Virus record (IMG/VR): IMGVR_UViG_3300031841_000887 | Location: 1-31,129 of that record | DNA: 31,129 nucleotides | Source of the DNA: a virus | Reading direction: 5' to 3' (one strand) | Shown: positions 13,063-19,336 of the stretch, piece by piece | How positions within the stretch are numbered: the stretch's first letter is position 1 | Layout: every line of letters begins with the position of its first letter | The notes under the pieces: generated by a model | Databases searched by the model: none | Seen by the model: only the letters and a program-made list of their open reading frames with translations | What the model was told of the DNA's origin: nothing | Translations under genes and position numbers: made by a program

Positions 13063-14194
13063 GGTATTTAAGAAATTACAGAAATGTGATCAGAAGATAC
13101 ACGTACAGCAAGGAGGTACGAGATCTGGTAAGACATATAACATACTGTTGTGGATCATTTTTGCGTATTGTCAACGTGAAAAAAACAAAATGGTTACGAT
13201 AGTTAGAAAATCATTCCCTGCAGTTAGAGGTACAGTAATGCGAGACTTTTTTCAGATCTTGCAGGATCACGAATTGTATCACGAGGACTTTCATAGCAAA
13301 TCAGAAAGCACGTATAAGATCAATAGTAATACGGTAGAATTTATAAGTTTGGATCAACCTACCAAAATACGAGGTAGAAAACGAGACTTGCTATATGTGA
13401 ACGAATGCAATGAATTGAATTACGAAGATTGGCAACAGTTGATATTCAGAACAAGCGAGAAAGTAGTAATTGACTACAATCCGTCAGATGAATTTCACTG
13501 GATCTACGATAAAGTACTCACGAGAGAGGACTGTGCATTTCACAAGACAACGTATAAAGACAATCCGTTTTTAAGTAAAGTGATCATAGACGAGATAGAA
13601 CGCCTTAAAGAAACAGACGAACAGTACTGGAGGGTATACGGTCTAGGAGAAAGAGGACAAAACAGAAGTTTGGTATTCAAGTTTCAGACGTGTCCGAAAG
13701 TACCTGCAACAGCAAAGTTGATCGGCAGAGGTATGGACTTTGGTTTCACGAATGATCCAACAGCATTAGTAGAAACGTGGGCAGACGGTACGAATATGTA
13801 CATTAGGGAATTGATATTTAGACGAGGTATGACAAACAAGGATATTGCAGATGAATTGAAATCGCTAGGTCTAGATAGACGAGATGAAATCTGGTGTGAT
13901 AGTGCAGAACCAAAAAGTATTGAGGAATTGCATAGATTAGGTTGGAATACGAAAAGCACGTATAAAGGAGAAATCAATTTAGGTATTGATATGTTGCGAA
14001 GATATACGCTGCACGTTACAGAAGATAGTACGAACGTAATTAAGGAGATGCGTAACTACAAGTTTATAGAAGACAAGTCTGGAAACCTCACAAACAAGCC
14101 AGAGGACAAAAACAATCACAGTCTAGATGCCCTGCGTTATAGTATATTAAACAAGTTAAGCCGTCCGAATTATGGAAAGTATGCAATCAGATAA
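13040..14194 (+). CDS. terL: Terminase large subunit, packaging ATPase and nuclease
   Basis: 384 residues. Walker A is GGTRSGKT (25-32), Walker B LLYVNE (117-122) with the catalytic Glu. The C-terminal RNase H-like nuclease has Asp233 (GMDFGFTND), Asp288 (WCDSAEP) and Asp363 (SLDALRYS). This is the headful-type Terminase_3/6 pattern. No ATG exists before the Walker A motif; the only plausible start is TTG 13040, 23 bp inside the small-subunit gene, suggesting translational coupling and low initiation. The gene is separated from the portal by 13 kb. Confidence 0.93.
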   Translation: MRTILTNKVFKKLQKCDQKIHVQQGGTRSGKTYNILLWIIFAYCQREKNKMVTIVRKSFPAVRGTVMRDFFQILQDHELYHEDFHSKSESTYKINSNTVEFISLDQPTKIRGRKRDLLYVNECNELNYEDWQQLIFRTSEKVVIDYNPSDEFHWIYDKVLTREDCAFHKTTYKDNPFLSKVIIDEIERLKETDEQYWRVYGLGERGQNRSLVFKFQTCPKVPATAKLIGRGMDFGFTNDPTALVETWADGTNMYIRELIFRRGMTNKDIADELKSLGLDRRDEIWCDSAEPKSIEELHRLGWNTKSTYKGEINLGIDMLRRYTLHVTEDSTNVIKEMRNYKFIEDKSGNLTNKPEDKNNHSLDALRYSILNKLSRPNYGKYAIR

Positions 14195-14205
14195 ATTAAA
14201 AGATT

Positions 14206-14367
14206 ATGCCAGATATTACAATGTGTGAGGGTACAGGTTGCCCTATGAAGAATATATGTTATAGATACACTGCAATACCGTCAAGCAGACAATCGTACTT
14301 TATGAAGTCTCCAAATGACGGAGTAGAATGTGATTACTTTGTATTAGATAAGGAAACGTCTAGTTGA
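14206..14367 (+). CDS. Four-cysteine 53-aa protein
   Basis: 53 residues with Cys7, Cys12, Cys18 and Cys42 in the order CEGTGCPMKNICYRYTA ... QSYFMKSP ... CDYF. I recall this arrangement from short proteins in many Bacteroidetes phages; it would suit a zinc or iron-sulfur site. It starts 12 bp after terL. Function unknown. Confidence 0.7.
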   Translation: MPDITMCEGTGCPMKNICYRYTAIPSSRQSYFMKSPNDGVECDYFVLDKETSS

Positions 14368-14415
14368 ATTAGCGAAAATTTACTTCTTACAGGTTAAAAA
14401 ATATGTGTTTTTGTT

Positions 14416-14446
14416 TTGTCAATACAAAATACCTGCATAGTTTTAC
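14416..14446 (+). promoter_or_regulatory. Class A promoter for the 14476-16324 operon
   Basis: TTGTCAA (14416-14422), 15 bases, TAGTTTTAC (14438-14446), in a 108-bp gap. It is the closest match to the 5761 site (same TTGTCAA and TAGkTTTAC). Its ATG is 30 bp downstream. Confidence 0.83.
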
Positions 14447-14475
14447 ATCATTATTAACAAAATAATTCACAAATT

Positions 14476-14784
14476 ATGCAAGTTTATCACACAGGTTTAG
14501 TTACTTTAAACGATGACAAAACACGTTTACAATCAGTACGTTACTTTCCTTCTAAATTCCGTAGGGAGTTGGGGGACACAATCAATTATGACGGTAAAAA
14601 ATATACTGTTGGCGTTATTGCCGATGATCGTAATTCTGTAATACGTACACTCAACGACTTAATCAAAAAACAAAATTCTGTTGTTCGTCAAGAAAACAAA
14701 ATTGCTAACGCAAAATTCAATGCAGAATTTAACAAAACTTTGAACCACATCTTTGGTCAAATCAAATCTGATTTAAACATATAA
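14476..14784 (+). CDS. Unknown 102-aa basic protein
   Basis: 102 residues, first gene after a class A promoter. The N-terminal half is beta-like (VYHTGLVTLNDDKTRLQSVRYFPSK broken here), with a YDGKKYTVGVI strand. The C-terminal half is a charged amphipathic helix. Basic overall, no recognised domain. Codon choice is richer in TTC/CTT-type codons than in nearby genes, which would suit high expression. Stop overlaps the next ATG. Confidence 0.7.
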   Translation: MQVYHTGLVTLNDDKTRLQSVRYFPSKFRRELGDTINYDGKKYTVGVIADDRNSVIRTLNDLIKKQNSVVRQENKIANAKFNAEFNKTLNHIFGQIKSDLNI

Positions 14785-15083
14785 TGCAGGATCACATTTT
14801 TAACATATTCGGTTATCACGTTGACTACTGGGTTAATGGCAAATACTGTGGACACGTCCGTATACAAAAACCAGATCGTAAAATTATGTCGTACTCTGGT
14901 CGGATCACTGAAACACTTGCTGAACCAGTACAAACAAACAAAACCACGTTACCTGTTGGTGCAACAGTTACCCACGAATGTATACCGTTATGTGGATCAA
15001 TACACGGTAGTACGCTAGAAGAACGCATAGCAGTACTTGCCGACTATCACAATCGCGTTCCTTACAAAAACAGAAATAAGTAA
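14784..15083 (+). CDS. Unknown 99-aa beta-rich protein
   Basis: 99 residues, mostly short strands (YHVDYWVNGKYCGHVRI, TTLPVGATVTHEC), one C-terminal helix, two cysteines in HECIPLCG. No match recognised. TAATG overlap with the previous gene, 4-bp gap to the next. Small early protein of unknown role. Confidence 0.68.
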   Translation: MQDHIFNIFGYHVDYWVNGKYCGHVRIQKPDRKIMSYSGRITETLAEPVQTNKTTLPVGATVTHECIPLCGSIHGSTLEERIAVLADYHNRVPYKNRNK

Positions 15084-15087
15084 AACT

Positions 15088-15450
15088 ATGACACGAGACA
15101 TTTTAGAATTTATTGCTAACGATCTAAATTTAGACATCAGCAAAGATGAGGTTCGATCTATTGAACACGAAATCAAAACAGGCGAAGAAGACTTCACGGC
15201 AGATATTGACGGAGAAGAATATAGGTTTATTCACGAAGACGAAATCTGGGACATATATGTAGAGGAAATTAAAGAAATTACAGAAGACTGCTACACAGGT
15301 AAAATGGAATGGTGGATTGCTATTGACTGGGAAAAAACAGCAGAAAATTGCCACCAAGACGGTTACGGACATACGTTTGCTACCTATGACGGAGAAGAAC
15401 ACGAAGTAACAATAGACGGAGATCTATACCACGTATTTAGAATATACTAA
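15088..15450 (+). CDS. Highly acidic 120-aa protein, possible DNA mimic
   Basis: 120 residues from ATG 15088; the open frame continues upstream to TTG 15037 inside the previous gene, which I reject. I count 35 Asp/Glu against about 9 Lys/Arg, spread along the chain, with many Trp/Tyr. Such density, in a small early protein just after a promoter-proximal pair, is typical of DNA mimics that block restriction or host DNA-binding proteins. No family match is visible, so the idea rests on composition alone. Confidence 0.7.
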   Translation: MTRDILEFIANDLNLDISKDEVRSIEHEIKTGEEDFTADIDGEEYRFIHEDEIWDIYVEEIKEITEDCYTGKMEWWIAIDWEKTAENCHQDGYGHTFATYDGEEHEVTIDGDLYHVFRIY

Positions 15451-15451
15451 T

Positions 15452-15607
15452 ATGAGAACACAGTTAGACGATCTAAAAGACAAGTTAAAAGACACACGCT
15501 ACAATCTAGCGTATTGCAAACACAAAGGTATAGAGGGCAGCGAAATGCACAAGTACCTAGTAAACAAAGAACAGGAGTTAATTTCATTCATAAACAATAT
15601 CAGATGA
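15452..15607 (+). CDS. Small coiled-coil protein, 51 aa
   Basis: 51 residues, ATG one base after the previous stop, TGA overlapping the next ATG. LDDLKDKLKDTRYNLAYCKH and EMHKYLVNKEQELISFI are amphipathic helices that could form a hairpin. No family recognised. Confidence 0.62.
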   Translation: MRTQLDDLKDKLKDTRYNLAYCKHKGIEGSEMHKYLVNKEQELISFINNIR

Positions 15608-15876
15608 CACAGTACGAAACAGATCTTAAAAAGACAGTAAGGTTCAATGACGGTTTTATGTCAGTAGCCACGTATAACTTGCTAATAAGCATACGAGACG
15701 TTAAATTATTCAAAGCAGGTTTGAAACCACACCGTAATTGGCGTTTAAAGGACGTTAAATGGTACTTCGGTATAAAAGGTAACACAGATACCATACTGCA
15801 GGAGTTGACACGCTTAAAAGCGATCCAAGACAATGTAAAAGATAACATAGAAAATATACAGCAAGATGCGAAATAG
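15604..15876 (+). CDS. Unknown 90-aa basic protein
   Basis: 90 residues from ATG 15604, the ATGA junction with the previous gene; an open frame extends to 15514 but would bury the upstream gene. Predicted helical, basic (KLFKAGLKPHRNWRLKDVKW), ending in a charged helix. A nucleic-acid contact is plausible. It overlaps the next ATG by 11 bp. No family recognised. Confidence 0.62.
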   Translation: MTQYETDLKKTVRFNDGFMSVATYNLLISIRDVKLFKAGLKPHRNWRLKDVKWYFGIKGNTDTILQELTRLKAIQDNVKDNIENIQQDAK

Positions 15877-16021
15877 AATTGTACAATATAAACAACTACC
15901 GTCTGGAGTACACGTAACAATAGATAGTAGAGGAAAGATCAAAGCATATACACCTAGCGAATGGCTATACAAACAGCAAACAGTATGGTGGAAGAAAATA
16001 GTAGACAAGTACTTTTCGTAA
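15866..16021 (+). CDS. Unknown 51-aa basic protein
   Basis: 51 residues: a beta hairpin (RIVQYKQLPSGVHVTIDSRG) then an aromatic basic helix (SEWLYKQQTVWWKKIVDKYF). ATG overlaps the previous gene. Function unknown; the amphipathic Trp-rich tail could touch membrane or DNA. Confidence 0.58.
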   Translation: MRNRIVQYKQLPSGVHVTIDSRGKIKAYTPSEWLYKQQTVWWKKIVDKYFS

Positions 16022-16060
16022 GGATAAAACTTGACAAAGTTGACACACATAAAAAAGAAG

Positions 16061-16324
16061 ATGAAAGAAACATTTATTTTAAGAACAGTAACGCTGCACA
16101 GCACAAGAGGTGTAGTGCATATTGAAAGTATCGGTTACGAACCAGAAGACAATACGTATATTGAATACGATGCACGACAGTTGCTAGAAGACATACCGTC
16201 ATTATACCGTATGGCGAAACAGGCAATTAAGGAAGATGAAGAATACGAACTCAAAAGGTTTGTCGATTTCAAAAAGGAATTGGCAGATGACTGGAAAGGT
16301 AAGAGGGGTAGAAAGAAAGGTTAG
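16061..16324 (+). CDS. Unknown 87-aa protein with basic tail
   Basis: 87 residues from ATG 16061; TTG 16031 is an upstream alternative. N-terminal beta hairpins (FILRTVTLHS, RGVVHIESIGYE), a charged helix, and a C-terminal KGKRGRKKG tail. Last gene before a strong terminator that ends the early/middle region. No family recognised. Confidence 0.65.
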   Translation: MKETFILRTVTLHSTRGVVHIESIGYEPEDNTYIEYDARQLLEDIPSLYRMAKQAIKEDEEYELKRFVDFKKELADDWKGKRGRKKG

Positions 16325-16350
16325 ATTTGTTTCTAATTTGTGAGGAAAGG

Positions 16351-16379
16351 GGGTAGCCAAATGGTTGCCCTTTTTTTTT
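16351..16379 (+). terminator. Rho-independent terminator separating early and virion regions
   Basis: GGGTAGCC (16351-16358) and GGTTGCCC (16363-16370) pair with G-U wobbles around AAAT, followed by nine T. It is immediately followed by a class B promoter. Confidence 0.87.
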
Positions 16380-16388
16380 GGATCTAAT

Positions 16389-16414
16389 AATTGTCATTAA
16401 AAATTTGTTATATA
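16389..16414 (+). promoter_or_regulatory. Class B late promoter for the tail operon
   Basis: AATT (16389-16392), 14 bases, GTTATATA (16407-16414). The other three sites have AGTT at the same distance. Unlike them the ATG is 19 bp downstream (16434), so this site fixes a normal promoter reading. It also contains TTGTCA at 16391, a class A-like -33, so it may be used by both sigma forms. Confidence 0.7.
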
Positions 16415-16433
16415 GTATATAAGCCGTTTTAAG

Positions 16434-17099
16434 ATGCGAATAGAAATAGACATACCCACTAAACTATCAGAGATAACGTTAGATCAATACAGACGTTATT
16501 TAAAGTTGGCAGAAAGCAACACAGAGGGAGAACACAAAGACAGGTTTTTAGCATTGAAGATGTTAGAGATCTTTTGCAATATACCGTACAAAACAGGTAT
16601 GCAGTTAAAAATGTCAGATGTGAACAAAGCAATAGATCATTTGATAGGTTTGCTAAACAGCAATCCAGATCTAGTTATGCAATTTGAAATTGGAGATACG
16701 AAGTTTGGCTTCATTCCAAAATTAGATGATATGACGTTTGGAGAATTCATTGATCTAGACAAGTCATTAGGAGACTGGGACAAGATGCATCAAGCAATGG
16801 CAGTATTGTATAGACCGATAAAGAAACAGGTAGGTCAGTTTTACAGTATACAGGAATACAGGGGAGACAACTTCCACGAAGCAATGATGCTCACGCCACT
16901 AGACGCAGTATTTAGTAGTATAGTTTTTTTTTACAATTTAGGGATCGACTTATCGAAACTTACAGCGAACTATATGACGGAGGATCAGAACAGCCGACAG
17001 GACTTGCAGCAGGGTTTGGTAGAAAGTGGGGTTGGTATCAATCAGTTTACGCACTCTCTCAAGGAGATGTTAGACGGTTTGAGCATATCACAGGAATGA
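16434..17099 (+). CDS. Tail assembly chaperone, zero-frame product (gpG-like)
   Basis: 221 residues. Starts with MRIEIDIPTKLSEITLDQYR, a helical protein with FGFIPKLDDMTFGEFIDLDK (91-110) and HQAMAVLYRPI, typical of the first product of tail chaperone genes in Bacteroidetes siphophages. A nine-T run (GTT TTT TTT TAC) near codon 165 is a probable slippery site; a short zero-frame tail follows it. It precedes tail completion and tape-measure genes, as gpG does in lambda. Chaperones bind the tape measure during tail assembly. Confidence 0.75.
   Translation: MRIEIDIPTKLSEITLDQYRRYLKLAESNTEGEHKDRFLALKMLEIFCNIPYKTGMQLKMSDVNKAIDHLIGLLNSNPDLVMQFEIGDTKFGFIPKLDDMTFGEFIDLDKSLGDWDKMHQAMAVLYRPIKKQVGQFYSIQEYRGDNFHEAMMLTPLDAVFSSIVFFYNLGIDLSKLTANYMTEDQNSRQDLQQGLVESGVGINQFTHSLKEMLDGLSISQE
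16924..16932 (+). promoter_or_regulatory. Slippery site for probable -1 programmed frameshift
   Basis: Nine T in a row read in frame zero as GTT TTT TTT TAC, so T TTT TTT is an ideal heptamer. A -1 slip joins the upstream protein to the 84-residue open frame ending at 17185. That frame has no ATG, GTG or TTG before its conserved tryptophan motif. Confidence 0.72.
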
Positions 17100-17185
17100 A
17101 TGTGCATACGTGTATGTTAGCATTATGTTTCGAAAAAGAAAAGGCAGAAGTAGAAAGCAAACAGATAAAAAGTAAATTTAAGTAA
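16931..17185 (+). CDS. Tail assembly chaperone -1 frame extension (gpT-like part)
   Basis: 84 codons in the -1 frame, open from 16919 (TAG just before, at 16916). The product contains FGRKWGWYQSVYALSQGDVRRF, then a helix ending FEKEKAEVE, a pattern I know from the downstream part of tail chaperones (WGWYxxLY...LAxGDI). No start codon precedes this motif, so it can only be made by slipping at 16924-16932, giving a 250-residue fusion. Its TAA overlaps the next ATG (TAATG), the usual gene junction here, which supports real translation to this point. Confidence 0.75.
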   Translation, partial: LQFRDRLIETYSELYDGGSEQPTGLAAGFGRKWGWYQSVYALSQGDVRRFEHITGMNVHTCMLALCFEKEKAEVESKQIKSKFK

Positions 17186-17688
17186 TGGCACTCACAAACG
17201 GAAGTAAAGCATTTTATCAAGCGACAGAACGGATCAAGAATTTCTTGTTAGGTCTAGACGAAGTGAATACAGTTACATTTGGCGATATAAGAGAGATTGA
17301 TCTAAACAAACAAACTATATTCCCACTAGCACACGTAATGGTCAATAACGTACAGTTAGCATCTGGTACGATGTCGTTTAATATGACAGTATTAGCAATG
17401 GACGTAGTACACGTAAACAAACTTGAATATACAGATCCACCAAACGCAGAAGTAGATAATACATTTTATGGTATAGACAACGAGCAGGACGTATTGAACG
17501 AACAGTTGGCAGTAGTTAATTTGTTAAACCAGTCTTTGTCCAGAGCCACGTTGCGAAATGATCTATTCGAATTAACAGGTCAAGGATCTTGTGAGCCATT
17601 CACAGACAGGTTTGAAAATAAGTTGGCAGGTTGGGCGTACACGTTCACTGCATTTGTACAAAACGATATAAACATTTGCACAGAGTAA
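17185..17688 (+). CDS. Tail terminator/completion-like protein
   Basis: 167 residues. An N-terminal helix, LLGLDEVNTVTFGDIREID, then strand-rich IFPLAHVMVNNVQL and SFNMTVLAMDVV follow the outline of tail terminator or tail completion proteins that cap the tail tube. The C-terminal part ends in FTAFVQNDINIC. Position between tail chaperone and gp10-like neck protein supports the role. No catalytic motif expected. Confidence 0.65.
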   Translation: MALTNGSKAFYQATERIKNFLLGLDEVNTVTFGDIREIDLNKQTIFPLAHVMVNNVQLASGTMSFNMTVLAMDVVHVNKLEYTDPPNAEVDNTFYGIDNEQDVLNEQLAVVNLLNQSLSRATLRNDLFELTGQGSCEPFTDRFENKLAGWAYTFTAFVQNDINICTE

Positions 17689-18194
17689 TGGATCTATTAA
17701 ACACAGAAGAAGCATTGCGACAGTATGTTGATCTGATAATAGCGTCAGCAAAAAAGAATTTAGCAGACGAGGGTATCAATGCATCTGGTAGTTTATCGAA
17801 AAGTATTAAACCGAAAACAGTAGCGTTCACAGAAAACGGTATTGAAGCAGGTGTAGAAATGAATTATTATGGAGAGTTTATAGACAAGGGTGTAAATGGT
17901 AGAAAGTCAGCGTATACAACGCCTTACAGTTACAAAGATAAGATGCCACCACCTAGTAAACTAGACAAGTGGGTAGTGAAACGTAAAATAGCACCTAGAG
18001 ACGATAAGGGAAAGTTTCTACCTAGAAAGTCAGTGTTGTTTGCAATAGCAATGGGTATATACCAAAATGGTATCAAGCCAACGTTGTTTATGACCAAGCC
18101 ATTTGAAAAGATGCGAAAAGATTTGCCAGTGAAATTGATCACAGCATTTCGTGAAGATGCAAAAGTAGAATTGAAAACAGTATTTGAACAATGA
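17688..18194 (+). CDS. HK97 gp10-like neck/tail completion protein
   Basis: 168 residues from ATG 17688 (TAATG overlap); an open frame from 17631 is discarded. SASGSLSKSIK-like serine-rich segment (INASGSLSKSIKPK), then GVEMNYYGEFIDKGVNGRKS match the HK97 gp10 family of head-tail joining proteins (small loops LRxSI...YAxyvEfGT). A basic extension and a C-terminal helix follow. It acts at the neck between portal complex and tail. Confidence 0.78.
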   Translation: MDLLNTEEALRQYVDLIIASAKKNLADEGINASGSLSKSIKPKTVAFTENGIEAGVEMNYYGEFIDKGVNGRKSAYTTPYSYKDKMPPPSKLDKWVVKRKIAPRDDKGKFLPRKSVLFAIAMGIYQNGIKPTLFMTKPFEKMRKDLPVKLITAFREDAKVELKTVFEQ

Positions 18195-19336
18195 GTACAC
18201 TAATTAACGTAAGAAGTCCGTATTATATAAAGATAGAGCCAACGAACCCAAGCAATACATTGGAGTATGCTCAAATGGAGTTGTATATATACGTAGGTGC
18301 ATTTCAAAGCACACCGACAAGTGCAGAATTAAGATACACGCTAACAAAGAACCCAATAGGGACAAACAATTTTGTAGTATTTGAAATCAGCGAATTGATA
18401 AGAGACTATTTAGAAATTGAATTCAATGGAGACTACAATAGTTATGCAGTATGGGTGCGTCCAGTATTTGAATATAAGACAACCGAAGCAGGAGTAATCA
18501 ACCCAACGCCTGTTGACTATATAGGTATAGACGGCTATGGTTATTTTGAACAAGGTGCAAACTACACGTTGACAGATGAAGTTGGTTTAATGATGACTAA
18601 TCACACGTTGTACGTACAAAGTAATTACGATTTACACGTGCCAGTGTTTTCAGAAAAAAATACAACAGTAGATTTCTATTGTGGTAATGAATTAGTGCAT
18701 ACCGAAGCAACAGCAGCAGTAACTAATACAGATGATATGATAGTTTATGCTCAATTAGAAAACGCAGAGGACTATCAAGACAGGGTAGAAACAGCAGGAG
18801 GTACATTTGTAGGTAGTACTTGTTTAACTTCGTTTATGGAAGCATTAGAAAGTTGCGTTACGCAAGTTGTAGTAAACACAGCATCAAGCAGCACAACGGT
18901 TAATGTATATTATTTAGACGAATGTAGGTATACGCCACACAGAGTTACATTTGTAAACAAGTTTGGTGCATTTCAAGACATTTGGTTTTTCAAGAAATCA
19001 GTAGAAAGTTCAAGCGTAAAAGGAGAACAATATAAAGCAAGTATATTTAGTCAAGCAGATCTATCGTACAAAACGTATCAGCATCAGCAACAGTCATTCC
19101 TAGTGAACGGTAAAGACAGCATAGTAATGAATACAGGTTTTGTAAATGACGATTATAACAATGTGATCAAAGAGTTAATGTTAAGCGAACAGATCTGGTA
19201 TTTAGATAATGGACAAACGATACCATTGCAGATTAAGACAAAAGACGTTACGTATAAGACAAGCAATAACGAAAAGTTAGCAGATTATACAATAGAATTT
19301 GAAAGAGCATTTGACATAATAAACAATATCCGATAG
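18191..19336 (+). CDS. Tail-tip/baseplate-like structural protein, 381 aa
   Basis: 381 residues, beta-rich, without signal peptide. The opening INVRSPYYIKIEPTNPSN and the region VFEISELIRDYLEIEF are standard in a large unnamed family from Bacteroidetes siphophages located before the other tip protein. Several cysteines and NTASSSTTVNVYYLDECRYTP in the middle are conserved-looking. Assembly role at the distal tail is inferred from position. Overlaps neighbours by ATGA and TAGTG. Confidence 0.62.
   Translation: MSTLINVRSPYYIKIEPTNPSNTLEYAQMELYIYVGAFQSTPTSAELRYTLTKNPIGTNNFVVFEISELIRDYLEIEFNGDYNSYAVWVRPVFEYKTTEAGVINPTPVDYIGIDGYGYFEQGANYTLTDEVGLMMTNHTLYVQSNYDLHVPVFSEKNTTVDFYCGNELVHTEATAAVTNTDDMIVYAQLENAEDYQDRVETAGGTFVGSTCLTSFMEALESCVTQVVVNTASSSTTVNVYYLDECRYTPHRVTFVNKFGAFQDIWFFKKSVESSSVKGEQYKASIFSQADLSYKTYQHQQQSFLVNGKDSIVMNTGFVNDDYNNVIKELMLSEQIWYLDNGQTIPLQIKTKDVTYKTSNNEKLADYTIEFERAFDIINNIR

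Noticed and set aside
14821-15018. 65-residue + strand ORF inside the 99-residue gene
   Set aside because: Alternative frame without motif; the 14784 frame fits TAATG and 4-bp junctions on both sides.
16031-16036. TTGACA resembling a sigma-70 -35 box
   Set aside because: No -10 or Bacteroidetes -7 element at proper distance; it lies between two tightly spaced genes.
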